Below are positions 26,410-35,095 of a stretch of 63,077 nucleotides of DNA, in pieces. Under the pieces are notes generated by a model, which saw only the letters and a program-made list of their open reading frames with translations, did not search any database and was not told the origin of the DNA. The DNA comes from Deltaproteobacteria bacterium (GTDB lineage Bacteria > Myxococcota_A > UBA796 > GCA-2862545). Numbering within the stretch: position 1 is the first letter of the stretch; each line of letters begins with the position of its first letter. The DNA lies in assembly GCA_016938035.1 (NCBI GenBank), contig JAFGVK010000048.1, positions 1 through 63,077 on the forward strand, written 5' to 3'. The position numbers and the translations under genes were made by a program.

Positions 26410-26627
26410 GGCACCGGTCCATCCGTCGGACGGTGTCCCAAGATGGGCTTTATCCTTCCATAAGAACCATCCGACGAGGTTGCTCGTCGAGGCTTCCGAG
26501 CCGTACACGGGCGCCGAGTCGCCTGCATATCGGCGTGTCACCACCGTTCCCCAGGGAGGACGGGTACTCTTGTGCGCGTGGAGCGTAGGGACAAGGCCCC
26601 GCGTCGAGACGCCAGCGAATCGGCGCC
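26410..26627 (-). repeat. MITE-like 218-bp element, copy D (inverted)
   Basis: Full-length copy in reverse orientation. The left end reads GGCACCGGTCCATCCG and the right end CGGCGCC. Internal blocks CTTCCATAAGAACCATCC, GACGAGGTTGCTCGTCGAG and ACGGGCGCCGAGTCGCC match the reverse complement of the others. Flanks GGCAGGAC (26402-26409) and GGCAGTAC (26628-26635) agree at 7 of 8 bases, a near-perfect target duplication. Confidence 0.87.
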
Positions 26628-26710
26628 GGCAGTACCAGGGCGCGTCTCCGTGGAGCCCCCAGCCGCCGCTGCCGGTGGTGCCCCGGACAGGGCGGCGTTA
26701 GCAGCGGCCC

Positions 26711-27895
26711 ATGAGCACACGTATCGCCACCACAGCCAAGGACCTCAAGGAGGCAGCGGAGCAGATCCGCGCCTCCTCGGTGGTCTACCTCGACACCGAA
26801 TTTCACGCGGAGCGGCGCTACCTGCCCAAGCTGTACCTGGTCCAGGTGCTGGTGGAGGGGGGGACGGTGTGGATCCTCGATCCCCTCACTCAGGGGACGA
26901 TCGACGCGGTGCGCGAGCCGCTGCTGGAGACGCCGTGGATCCTCCACGCGGGGCACCAGGACATGCGGGTGATGCTGCGGGTGCTGGGGGACCTCCCGGA
27001 GCGCATCCTCGACGTGCAGCTCGCCCACGGCCTCCTGAGCACCGAGTTTCCCGCGCCCCTGGGCCGCCTCGCCGTGGCTCACCTCGGCGCCCCGATCGAC
27101 AAGAGCGCCACCCTCACCGACTGGTCGCGCCGGCCGCTCTCGCCAGAGCAGCTCCACTACGCGGCGCAGGACGTGCTGCTGCTGCCCGCCCTCTGGGAGC
27201 GCCTGCAGGCCGCGCTAGCGGTGCGAGGACGGGTGGAGCTCCACAGCGCGGCGTGCGCTCAGGCGCGGTCGGCGGTGCTCGATCCCCCCGACCCCGCCCT
27301 GGCCTGGGAGGAGGTGCAGGGGGTGGAGCACCTGACGCCGCAGCAGGCGATGGTCGCCGCAGAGCTGGCCCTCTGGCGACGCGAGGTGGCGGAGGACGAG
27401 GACACCCCGGAGCGCTCGGTGCTCTCAGACGGGCTGCTCAACGAATTGTCCCGATCCCAGCCCGCCTCGGTGGCGGCGCTCCACGCCAACCGGCGCTTCC
27501 CCAAGCGGGTCATCCAGCGGCACGGCGCCGCGCTGGTGGACCGGATCCAGCGCGCGGCGCACCGCCCCCAGTGGGGGTGGCCGCAGATGGTCACCCCAGG
27601 GACCCACGCGGCGCTCAGGTTCCACTGGCTGGAGACCTTCGCCCTGGCGCTAGGCCTGCGCGACCAGTGGGCGGTGCGCCTGGTGATGCCCCCAGACATC
27701 GTGAGGCAGGCCTGCTTCTGTACGGATCCAACCGCGCTCTCATCCAGGCTGGGGTGGCGCGCGCCGCTCCTCCAGCCAGGGCTGGGGGAGGCCCTGCGAG
27801 GGTCCCGCACCCTCGCGTTCGACGGTGCGATCTCCACCCGAGATCCTCACGAACAAAATATTTCCAACGAAAGCGACGGTTCTACCGGTAGTTGA
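26711..27895 (+). CDS. rnd: Ribonuclease D (DEDD-family 3'-5' exonuclease)
   Basis: A 394-residue protein. Exonuclease motifs: Exo I LDTEF (Asp28, Glu30), Exo II HAGHQDMRV, and Exo III YAAQD (Tyr150, Asp154), the DEDDy set. Two C-terminal HRDC-like helical regions follow (ALWRREVAEDEDTPERSVLSD and the 280-360 region), as in RNase D. It trims 3' ends of tRNA precursors and other small RNAs in the cytoplasm. The last ~20 residues are polar, Ser/Asn-rich and come from a more AT-rich DNA stretch than the rest of the gene. Stands alone on the plus strand before the Tad locus. Confidence 0.88.
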   Translation: MSTRIATTAKDLKEAAEQIRASSVVYLDTEFHAERRYLPKLYLVQVLVEGGTVWILDPLTQGTIDAVREPLLETPWILHAGHQDMRVMLRVLGDLPERILDVQLAHGLLSTEFPAPLGRLAVAHLGAPIDKSATLTDWSRRPLSPEQLHYAAQDVLLLPALWERLQAALAVRGRVELHSAACAQARSAVLDPPDPALAWEEVQGVEHLTPQQAMVAAELALWRREVAEDEDTPERSVLSDGLLNELSRSQPASVAALHANRRFPKRVIQRHGAALVDRIQRAAHRPQWGWPQMVTPGTHAALRFHWLETFALALGLRDQWAVRLVMPPDIVRQACFCTDPTALSSRLGWRAPLLQPGLGEALRGSRTLAFDGAISTRDPHEQNISNESDGSTGS

Positions 27896-28008
27896 AAATA
27901 ATTCTCCGGTCCGCGAAAATTATTTATAGACGCGGCCCGGCGGTCGGAGCACAGTAGAGATGCAAGCGACGTTGATGTCGCCGACCCACCCCATGCAGGA
28001 GTAACACG
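27896..28008 (+). promoter_or_regulatory. AT-rich leader/promoter region of the Flp pilin gene
   Basis: The stretch 27850-27945 is strikingly AT-rich for this genome (TTGAAAATAATT, AAAATTATTTATAG) and lies just upstream of the pilin gene, so it probably contains the promoter. I could not place a -35/-10 pair with normal spacing nor a sigma-54 GG/GC box. A good ribosome binding site (AGGAG, 8 bp before ATG) is at 27997-28001. Confidence 0.4.
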
Positions 28009-28188
28009 ATGATTACCCGCTTCTTCCAGGACGAGACCGGCGCAACCGCAATCGAGTACGGCCTCATCGCCGCCCTCATCGCCGTGGTGCTCATCACCGC
28101 GCTGACCGCCGTCGGCTCCGCCCTCGACGCCAAGCTCAGCTCCGTCGCGGCCTCCATCAACGGCGCCGGGACTGCCGCCGGCGCGTAG
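28009..28188 (+). CDS. flp: Flp-type (Tad) pilin precursor
   Basis: A 59-residue prepilin, too short for many ORF callers. It has the hydrophilic leader MITRFFQDETG followed by the Flp processing motif ATAIEYGLIAALIAVV: cleavage after Gly11, conserved Glu at mature position 5 and Tyr at 6, then a single hydrophobic helix. Strong AGGAG ribosome binding site. It is the structural subunit of the Tad pilus assembled by the genes at 28341-35838. It is followed by a strong terminator, which would let pilin mRNA exceed that of the assembly genes. The dedicated prepilin peptidase (TadV/CpaA) is not in the window. Confidence 0.95.
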   Translation: MITRFFQDETGATAIEYGLIAALIAVVLITALTAVGSALDAKLSSVAASINGAGTAAGA

Positions 28189-28224
28189 TCGTCGCTCCGC
28201 TGGCTGTCTCTGCAGCCACACTCT

Positions 28225-28254
28225 AGAGACCCCTCACGGGGTCTCTTTTTTTTT
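28225..28254 (+). terminator. Rho-independent terminator after flp
   Basis: A perfect 9-bp stem AGAGACCCC/GGGGTCTCT (28225-28233 with 28238-28246) with a TCAC loop is followed by a run of nine T (28246-28254). It is the clearest intrinsic terminator in the window and separates pilin from the cpaB operon. Confidence 0.93.
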
Positions 28255-28340
28255 GCCCGCCGGTGATGTCTCAATCCCCCCCTATGCGGAGGCCCTGCAA
28301 GCGGTATAGTCTTGCAAGCCAGAACCCCGGAGAGGCTAAG

Positions 28341-29228
28341 ATGGCCACAAAGACGGGCGGACGCGCCCGCGCACTCGTGTTCATGCTCTTTTCACTGCTC
28401 TCTGCGGTGTTCGCCGCTGGAATTATCTACCGGGTCATTCAGGGCTATGACCAGACCCTCGCCGAGCTCGCGCAGGACCCCCACAAGAAGGTGACCGTCG
28501 TCGTCGCAGCGCATGAGCTCTCCCAAGGATCTACCCTGAAGGCCACCGATCTGGAGATCAAGGAGATCCCGGAGGAGCTGCTCCCGGACCTGACCTTCTT
28601 CGAGCTGGATGAGGTAGTGGGCCGCGTTCCTACCGAGCGGGTGCTGGCGGGTGAGATCCTGCGCGAGGAGCGGCTCGCCGACCCACAAGCGGGCAAGGGG
28701 CTCAACGCCATCATCCCGCAGGGGATGCGCGCGATCTCTCTCAACCTCGCCAACGAGGCCGCGGTGTCCGGCTTCCTCAACCCCGGCAACTACGTGGACG
28801 TGCTGCTGACCATCTCCTCTGATGACATCCCCGTGACCACCATGACCCTGGAGCAGGCCCTGCTGATCGTGGGCGTGGACGCGGCGATGGAGGTAAAGAC
28901 CGCTGGGGGAAAGAAGAAGGCCAAGGGCGCCCCGAGCATCACCCTGGCGGTGACGCCACAGCAGGGCGAGCGCCTGGTCCACGCCAACAGCCAGGGGACC
29001 CTCACCCTCACCCTCCGCAACGACGTGGACGTGACCTCGGTGGAGACCCAGGGAGCCACCGCCTCCAAGCTCATCGGGCTAGCGGCGAGCCCGGCGATCG
29101 CCATCAGCGAGGTGAAGACCCGCACCACCCCGGACGGATCGATGATGATCATCCGGGGGGGCTCTCAATCTGAGCTGAAGGTGGGGGCTGACGGGATGAT
29201 CCGCGGGCAAAAGCGCGGCAGGCGCTGA
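28341..29228 (+). CDS. cpaB: Tad pilus assembly protein CpaB/RcpC (SAF domain)
   Basis: A 295-residue protein from the ATG at 28341, preceded by GGAGAGG; the longer frame from 28263 runs through the untranslated leader after the terminator. It has an N-terminal membrane anchor (LVFMLFSLLSAVFAAGIIY), then an SAF domain (VTVVVAAHELSQGSTLKATDL ... VLAGEILREERL) and the RcpC/CpaB C-terminal region (GMRAISLNLANEAAVSGFLNPGNYVDV). CpaB acts in the periplasm and is thought to stabilise the secretin. First gene of the long operon 28341-38602. Confidence 0.93.
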   Translation: MATKTGGRARALVFMLFSLLSAVFAAGIIYRVIQGYDQTLAELAQDPHKKVTVVVAAHELSQGSTLKATDLEIKEIPEELLPDLTFFELDEVVGRVPTERVLAGEILREERLADPQAGKGLNAIIPQGMRAISLNLANEAAVSGFLNPGNYVDVLLTISSDDIPVTTMTLEQALLIVGVDAAMEVKTAGGKKKAKGAPSITLAVTPQQGERLVHANSQGTLTLTLRNDVDVTSVETQGATASKLIGLAASPAIAISEVKTRTTPDGSMMIIRGGSQSELKVGADGMIRGQKRGRR

Positions 29229-29278
29229 CGCGGCCCCTGTCCTGTTGTAGGCTGTCCTTCCTTCTCGGGGTGTTGTCG

Positions 29279-30655
29279 ATGTCTGGAATGTTCTCTCTCA
29301 TCACATCGCTGTGGCTGGCCATGAGCCCGGCCGCCTGGGCCCAGGACGAGCCCGCGGGCTCGGACTGGCTCGACATCGAGCTGGGCAAGAGCCAGGTCGT
29401 CGAGACGCCGCAGAACGCCACGGTGATCGCGATCACCGACCCCGCGATCGCGGACATCATCCCGATGAACTCCGCCAACAAGATCCAGATCCAGGGCAAG
29501 GCGGTGGGCAGCACCGACCTGATCATCCAGCTCGGCCCCAAGAGCGAGCCCTTCATCTACGAGATCACGGTGCACCGGGACCTCACCGACCTGGTGCGGC
29601 GCATCGACAATATCGTCACCGGGCCGCCCCCCAAGGTCTACCCGATCGGCGACCGCATCGTGGTTCAGGGCGACGTGGCGGACCTCCAGACCCTGGAGGG
29701 CATCGCCCTGGTGGCCCGGATCTACGATCCAGAATTCGTCAACCTGATGCACGTCGTCGGCGACCACCAGGTGCAGCTAGAGGTGGTGATCGCCGAGGTC
29801 TCGCGCTCAGGGCTCCGCGAGCTGGGGATGAACTTCCTGTTTGGCAACTCGGCCATCGGCGCGGGGCTCACCTCGCCCTCCGCGTCCAGCCAGCTCGTCA
29901 CACACCCCACTCAGACCCTGATCAACGGGGGCGTGGTGCAGGCCGCCGCCGCAGGCACCTTCCAAGCCGCCACCTACATCAGCGCCGCGAACCTGGGCGC
30001 CGTGCTGTCGGTCCTCGACGACTACAAGCTCTCCAAGGTGCTCGCGCAGCCCACGATGGTCTGCCTGTCGGGGCAGGAGGCACAGTTCCTCGCGGGCGGC
30101 GAGATCCCCATCCCCAAGGCCAGCGGCTCCGGCACCATCTCGGTGCAGTTCAAGGAGTATGGCGTCAAGATGGGCTTTGTACCCACGGTGCTCGGGAACA
30201 ACGTCATCGACACCCAGGTCAACGTGGAGATGTCCGAGCCGGACTACGGCAACGCGACGCGGGCCACGGGACTGGAGATCCCCGGCTTCCGGTCGCGCAA
30301 GGGGAGCACCCACCTTCGGCTGGAGAGCGGCACGACCTTCGCGATGATGGGCCTGCTCAGCGAGCAGATGACCTACTCGCGCGCAGAGTTTCCCGGCCTC
30401 GGGCGCATCCCCGTCGTCGGATCGCTCTTCCGGTACACCAAGCACACCAGGGAAGAGAAGGAGCTGATGGTCTTCGTCACCCCCAGGCTGGTGCGTCCCT
30501 TGGCCGCAGGCGAGGCGCCCCTCCCTCCCGGAGTCAACGAGATCAACGACCCCGGAGACCTGGAATTCTTCTTCCTGGGCAGGGACATTCATCGTTCAGG
30601 GACTGAGGGCGGGCCCGCTGGGCTGATGGGTCTTCAGCGCGGGAGCATGCAGTGA
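29279..30655 (+). CDS. cpaC: Tad pilus secretin CpaC/RcpA
   Basis: A 458-residue protein from the ATG at 29279; GTG at 29270 is an alternative start. Signal peptide FSLITSLWLAMSPAAWA. The N-terminal pilus-assembly domain (VETPQNATVIAITDPAIADI), a BON-like segment (VYPIGDRIVVQGDVADLQTL) and the type II/III secretin core follow, with VLAQPTMVCLSGQEAQFLAGGEIPIP and the end VFVTPRLVRPL. It forms the outer-membrane channel for the Tad pilus. The C-terminus (GLMGLQRGSMQ) overlaps the cpaE start (GTGA). Confidence 0.94.
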   Translation: MSGMFSLITSLWLAMSPAAWAQDEPAGSDWLDIELGKSQVVETPQNATVIAITDPAIADIIPMNSANKIQIQGKAVGSTDLIIQLGPKSEPFIYEITVHRDLTDLVRRIDNIVTGPPPKVYPIGDRIVVQGDVADLQTLEGIALVARIYDPEFVNLMHVVGDHQVQLEVVIAEVSRSGLRELGMNFLFGNSAIGAGLTSPSASSQLVTHPTQTLINGGVVQAAAAGTFQAATYISAANLGAVLSVLDDYKLSKVLAQPTMVCLSGQEAQFLAGGEIPIPKASGSGTISVQFKEYGVKMGFVPTVLGNNVIDTQVNVEMSEPDYGNATRATGLEIPGFRSRKGSTHLRLESGTTFAMMGLLSEQMTYSRAEFPGLGRIPVVGSLFRYTKHTREEKELMVFVTPRLVRPLAAGEAPLPPGVNEINDPGDLEFFFLGRDIHRSGTEGGPAGLMGLQRGSMQ

Positions 30656-31845
30656 GAAATGTCCAGGCGGCGCGCACCGCGGCCGCGGTAGTCATCATCG
30701 GGTTGGACCGTGACACCCTGGGGCTGGTACGCGAGGCGCTCGCCGCAGAGGCGGTGCTCCCCTCCTCTTCCACGGCCTTCGGGGACGCGATCACCGTGGT
30801 CAAGCGCAACAAGCCTGACGTGGTGCTCGTGGGCTTTCAGGAGCACCTGGACGCGGCCCTCAACCTGGGTGAGGTGCTCCAGCGGGAGGCCCCCAACGTC
30901 ACCCTGGTGGCCCTCGCGACCGCGAGCGACGCCAGCACCATCCTCGCCGCGATGCGGGTGGGCTACAAGGAATACGTGGTGCTCCCGGCCGACGTGGAGC
31001 GGCTGCGCAAGGCGGTCCACCAGGCGGCCTACTCCGGAGACCTGGAGGAGGACAAGGGCCTGGTGGTGTCGGTGTGTGGGGCCAAGGGAGGGGTGGGCAC
31101 CACCACCCTGCTGAGCAACCTCGCCGCCGAGCTGGGAGCCATCCACAGGGTCATCGCCCTGGACCTCGACTTCTCGATGGGCGACGTCGCGCCGATGCTC
31201 GACCTGAACCCCAAGGACACCATCGCCGACGTGCTCCCGCGGGCCAGCAGCATGGACGAGCGGCTGCTGACGGGCGCGGTGGCGGTGCACCGGACCAAGG
31301 TCCACGTGCTCGCCCAGCCCGGAGACCTGTCCATGCTCGGCGACGTGGTCCCGGACGACATCTTCTCCATCATCAACTCCGCCGCCAAGGGCTACCAGTT
31401 CGTGCTGATGGACATCGGCACCCACTTCGACGAGCCCTCAGAGATCGCCCTGAGCGTCTCGGACATGGTCCTGCTGGTCACGACCCCTGACGTGATCTCC
31501 GTGCGAGACGCCTTCCGCCGGATCAAGCTGCTGGAACAGCTCGGGGTGGAGGCGGATCGCATCCGCCTGATCTTGAACCGGGACCACAAGGGCGCCTACG
31601 TCAGCCAGGCCAACATCGCCTCCAGCCTGCAGATGGAGATCGCGGCGGTGATCCCGAACGACTCCAAGGTGGTCGACCAGGCGATCAACCAGGGCCGCCT
31701 GATCCGCGAGATCAACCGCAAGAGCGACGTCGCCCAGAGCATCTCCACCCTGGTGGGGCTGCTCACGCACAGCGACGAGGACAGCCCAGAAGAGGCCGAG
31801 GAGGAGAGCAAGGGCTTTCTCTTTGGAATGTTCGGAAAAAAGTAG
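30652..31845 (+). CDS. cpaE: Tad pilus localisation ATPase CpaE/TadZ
   Basis: A 397-residue protein from a GTG overlapping the cpaC stop. Residues ~10-125 are a receiver-like domain (VVIIGLDRDTLGLVREAL; VDVERL-type end) in which I do not see the full set of phosphorylation residues, as is usual for TadZ. A ParA/MinD-type ATPase follows with deviant Walker A CGAKGGVGTTT and VIALDLDFSMGD. It positions the Tad machine at the cell pole. Low-similarity acidic tail (DEDSPEEAEEESKGFLFGMFGKK). 21 bp before cpaF. Confidence 0.92.
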   Translation: MRNVQAARTAAAVVIIGLDRDTLGLVREALAAEAVLPSSSTAFGDAITVVKRNKPDVVLVGFQEHLDAALNLGEVLQREAPNVTLVALATASDASTILAAMRVGYKEYVVLPADVERLRKAVHQAAYSGDLEEDKGLVVSVCGAKGGVGTTTLLSNLAAELGAIHRVIALDLDFSMGDVAPMLDLNPKDTIADVLPRASSMDERLLTGAVAVHRTKVHVLAQPGDLSMLGDVVPDDIFSIINSAAKGYQFVLMDIGTHFDEPSEIALSVSDMVLLVTTPDVISVRDAFRRIKLLEQLGVEADRIRLILNRDHKGAYVSQANIASSLQMEIAAVIPNDSKVVDQAINQGRLIREINRKSDVAQSISTLVGLLTHSDEDSPEEAEEESKGFLFGMFGKK

Positions 31846-31866
31846 CGTACAGCGAAGAGGTCTTCA

Positions 31867-33231
31867 ATGGGTGGAAGTCGACTGCTCGATCGTGTCAAGG
31901 GTGCGCAGGGTCGCTACAGGACCGGCGCGGCGCCGAGCGGCGGAGGCATGGCCCAGAACTCTGAGGAGTTCAAGAGGATCACCCACGAGCTGCACAACGA
32001 GCTGCTGGAGTCGCTGGACTTTGAGCAGGTCAGCAACACCGCTCGTGAGGAGCTACAGGCCCGGCTGCGGGTGACGCTGGCCGAGCGGATCGAGTCGCGG
32101 CAGCTCCCACTCAACCGCATGGAGCGCGAGCGGCTCGCGGACGACATCCTCGACAACATCCTGGGCCTGGGGCCGCTGGAGCAGATCCTCCGCGACCCAG
32201 AGGTCTCGGACATCATGATCAACGGCCCCTCGGTCGTCTTCGTCGAGCGCAAGGGGAAGCTGGTCAAGACCAACATCCAGTTCAACGACAACGACCACCT
32301 CAAGCAGATCATCGACCGCATCGTCGCCGCGGTGGGGCGGCGCGTCGACGAGACCATGCCGATGGTGGACGCGCGCATGGCGGACGGATCGCGCTTCAAC
32401 GCGATCATCCCCCCCCTCGCCCTCGACGGCGCCGCGGTGTCCATCCGGCGGTTCGGCACGGTGCCCATCGCCGCAGACGACCTCGTCGCCCTAGGCTCCG
32501 TGCCCCGCCCGATCATGGAGGTGCTCAGGGGCGCGGTGCGCTCCAAGCTCAACATCATCATCTCCGGCGGCACCGGCTCTGGCAAGACCACCCTCCTCAA
32601 CGTGCTCTCGTCCTTCATCCCCGATGGCGAGCGCATCATCACCATCGAAGACTCAGCGGAGCTGCAGCTGCAGCAGGACCACGTCGTGCGCCTGGAGACC
32701 CGCCCAGCCAACCTTGAGGGCAAGGGCGAGGTGAACCAGCGCGAGCTGGTGAAGAACTGCCTGCGGATGCGCCCAGACCGGATCATCCTCGGCGAGATCC
32801 GCGGCGCCGAGGCGATCGACATGCTCACCGCCATGAACACGGGCCACGACGGCTCCCTGGCGACGGTCCACTCCAACAACACCCGTGACGCCCTGGCGCG
32901 CTTCGAGACCATGGTCGGCATCGGCATGCCCAACATGTCCGACAAATCCATCCGCGAGACCATCGCGCGCGCGCTGGACATCGTCATCCAGCTCGACCGG
33001 CTGCCGGACGGGACCCGCCGGATCATGGCGGTCACCGAGGTGACCGGGATGGAGGGGCCGGTCATCACCTCCCAGGACATCTTCGTCTTTCAGCAGAGCA
33101 CCATCGACGAGAACGGCAAGGTGCGCGGCAAGTTCAAGGCCACAGGCGTCCGGCCACGCTTCGCCTCCAAGCTGGCGGCGAACGGGATCCGCCTCGCGCC
33201 CGAGCTGTTCCGCTTCCAGATGGAGGTCTAG
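31867..33231 (+). CDS. cpaF: Tad pilus assembly ATPase CpaF/TadA
   Basis: A 454-residue secretion ATPase of the GspE/VirB11 superfamily. Walker A GGTGSGKTT near residues 234-242, the Asp box IITIEDSAEL, Walker B ILGEIRGAEA and the His box HDGSLATVHSNN are all present. The N-terminal domain contains LGPLEQILRDPEVSDIMINGP, typical of CpaF. It powers pilus extension, and in many Tad systems retraction, at the inner-membrane face. The stop codon shares a base with the tadB GTG start. Confidence 0.95.
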   Translation: MGGSRLLDRVKGAQGRYRTGAAPSGGGMAQNSEEFKRITHELHNELLESLDFEQVSNTAREELQARLRVTLAERIESRQLPLNRMERERLADDILDNILGLGPLEQILRDPEVSDIMINGPSVVFVERKGKLVKTNIQFNDNDHLKQIIDRIVAAVGRRVDETMPMVDARMADGSRFNAIIPPLALDGAAVSIRRFGTVPIAADDLVALGSVPRPIMEVLRGAVRSKLNIIISGGTGSGKTTLLNVLSSFIPDGERIITIEDSAELQLQQDHVVRLETRPANLEGKGEVNQRELVKNCLRMRPDRIILGEIRGAEAIDMLTAMNTGHDGSLATVHSNNTRDALARFETMVGIGMPNMSDKSIRETIARALDIVIQLDRLPDGTRRIMAVTEVTGMEGPVITSQDIFVFQQSTIDENGKVRGKFKATGVRPRFASKLAANGIRLAPELFRFQMEV

Positions 33232-34175
33232 TGGGCGCGCTCTCTCTTATCGTCATGGCGGTGGTGTTCACCGCGGCCCTCGCGGTCTTCCAGAGCATGT
33301 ACTGGGGGTGGGTGTCCAAGCGGGACCAGGACGCTCAAGAGATGGTCCGCCGGCTGGGGATGGGGGACGACGACTCCCCAGAGTCGCTCTTCAGAGAGAA
33401 GGCGAAGGACGCGGCAGCCGACGCGCTGGGTGGCATAGGGGCACACCTTCAGCGCACCATCGCCCGGGCGGACGTCTCCATGTCGGTGGCCAACCTCGTC
33501 GGGAGGATGGCCTCCTTCGGGCTGGTGGGCCTGGTCGGCGGGGCCTTCTTCCTGGGGGTTGGCGGCTTCGCCGTCGCGGTGGTGGCCTCGCTGATCCCCT
33601 ATTTTCTCCTCAAGTCCAAGGGCAACAAGCGCCAGGCGGCGCTGCTGCAGCAGCTGCCCGACGCCCTCGACCTGATGGCGCGCTCCATGCAAGCGGGGCT
33701 GGGACTCACCGACACCTTCCGGCTGGTCGCGGAGGAGATGCCCCTCCCGATCGCCTATGAGTTCGCCCGCATCTTCGAAGAGATCCGCCTGGGTCGTGAG
33801 TACCGCGACGCGCTCACTAAGCTGGTGGACCGCAACCCCGACATCTTCGACCTGCGCCTGTTCGTCTCCTCGGTGCTCCTGCAGCGAGAGACCGGCGGTA
33901 ACCTGATCGAGGTGCTGAACAACATCTCCGGCACCATCCGAGCGCGCTTCATGTTCCAAGGCAAGGTCAAGGCGATGACCTCAGAGGCCAAGTTCACAGG
34001 CTATATCATCGCCCTCCTCCCGGTCGGCGTCGCCACCTTCGTGTCTCTGGCCAACCCCGCCTACCTCGAGCCGCTGGTCGCCGAGCCCCTGGGGTGGATG
34101 ATCCTGGGATACGCGATCAGCTCGTACTCACTGGGGCTCTTCATCATGAACCGCATGGCGCAGGTGGAGGTCTGA
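33231..34175 (+). CDS. tadB: Tad pilus inner-membrane platform protein TadB
   Basis: A 314-residue membrane protein (GTG start) with a first TM (LSLIVMAVVFTAALAVFQ), a paired TM region (ASFGLVGLVGGAFFLGVGGF), the T2SSF domain (QLPDALDLMARSMQAGLGLTDTF ... LRLFVSSVLLQRETGGNLIEVL) and two C-terminal TMs. With TadC it forms the platform of the assembly complex. Overlaps tadC by one base. Confidence 0.93.
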   Translation: MGALSLIVMAVVFTAALAVFQSMYWGWVSKRDQDAQEMVRRLGMGDDDSPESLFREKAKDAAADALGGIGAHLQRTIARADVSMSVANLVGRMASFGLVGLVGGAFFLGVGGFAVAVVASLIPYFLLKSKGNKRQAALLQQLPDALDLMARSMQAGLGLTDTFRLVAEEMPLPIAYEFARIFEEIRLGREYRDALTKLVDRNPDIFDLRLFVSSVLLQRETGGNLIEVLNNISGTIRARFMFQGKVKAMTSEAKFTGYIIALLPVGVATFVSLANPAYLEPLVAEPLGWMILGYAISSYSLGLFIMNRMAQVEV

Positions 34176-35095
34176 TGGGCGGGATTTTCTCAAGCCAGGC
34201 GCTCGCGCTGGGTGGTGGGTTCGTCATCCTGTTGGCCCTCATCGGGCTGGCCTACGCCGGCTGGACGCTCCTCAACCCGACGCGCACGGCCTCTGACCGG
34301 CTCCACGACCTCCAGGGGAACGAGAACGAGATCCCGATCGATCCCGCCCTGGAGAAGCTCGCTGAGCGGCTGGGGTCCTTCGCCGAGACCAAGGACCAGG
34401 AGACGGTAGACCAGCTCCGCGCGAAGCTGATCCAGGCGGGCTACCGCCACAAGCAGGCGGTCCAGATCTTCAACGGGATCCGCGTCACCGGCGCCCTGAG
34501 CCTCCCGATGTTGGCCCTGCCCTTCGCCGCGTCCGCCCCCCTGATGAAGATGGCAACCATCACCATGGTCGCGGTGGCCGCCGGATACTACCTGCCCCAG
34601 ATGATCCTGAACAGCCAGGTAGAGGCGCGCCAGAAGCTCCTCGCGCGCCCCTTCCCAGACGCCCTGGACCTGCTGGTCTCATCCGTCGAGGCGGGGCTGG
34701 GGCTGGACTCCGCCTTCCAGCGGGTGGCCTCGGAGCTGGAGAGCATCGGGCCAGAGCTCTCGTTCGAGTTCAAGATGGTCAACCACGAGATCAACGCGGG
34801 CGTGTCGCGAATCGACGCCCTCAAGCACCTTCAGGAGCGCACAGGGCTCGATCAGGTCCGGTCGCTGGTGAACATGCTCTCGCAGGCCGAGCGCTTCGGG
34901 ACCTCCATCGCCCGCTCCCTGCGCATCCACTCCCACGTGGCCCGGGAGCGCCGCATGGCCGAGGCCGAGGAGAAGGCCGCGCAGGTGTCGCCCAAGCTGA
35001 CGGTGGTGATGATCCTGTTCCTGCTCCCCACCCTGATGGCGGTGCTCCTCGGCCCCGCCGCGGTGCGGATCAAGAACAACCTGCTCGACAAATGA
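34175..35095 (+). CDS. tadC: Tad pilus inner-membrane platform protein TadC
   Basis: A 306-residue membrane protein from the ATG at 34175, which lies in a TGATG junction with tadB; a longer frame starting at 34094 lies inside tadB. It has an N-terminal TM (FVILLALIGLAYAGWTLL), a pair of central hydrophobic segments, the T2SSF domain (RPFPDALDLLVSSVEAGLGLDSAF ... LVNMLSQAERFGTSIARSLR) and a final TM (VVMILFLLPTLMAVLL). Paralogue of TadB. Stop overlaps the next start (ATGA). Confidence 0.93.
   Translation: MGGIFSSQALALGGGFVILLALIGLAYAGWTLLNPTRTASDRLHDLQGNENEIPIDPALEKLAERLGSFAETKDQETVDQLRAKLIQAGYRHKQAVQIFNGIRVTGALSLPMLALPFAASAPLMKMATITMVAVAAGYYLPQMILNSQVEARQKLLARPFPDALDLLVSSVEAGLGLDSAFQRVASELESIGPELSFEFKMVNHEINAGVSRIDALKHLQERTGLDQVRSLVNMLSQAERFGTSIARSLRIHSHVARERRMAEAEEKAAQVSPKLTVVMILFLLPTLMAVLLGPAAVRIKNNLLDK

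Larger units (their letters stand above)
25847..26710. other. 864-bp intergenic region between divergent genes, holding MITE-like copy D
   Basis: It separates the start of the lipid-type operon (-) from rnd (+), so it must hold promoters in both directions; I see no convincing sigma-70 pair. Two imperfect 27-bp direct repeats (26290, 26357) precede element copy D. The left half (25850-26280) shows only GC-rich frames on both strands, none convincing as a gene. Confidence 0.45.

Noticed and set aside
27896..28008. Sigma-54 promoter upstream of flp
   Set aside because: No GG...GC boxes with 10-bp spacing are present; only AT-richness is seen.
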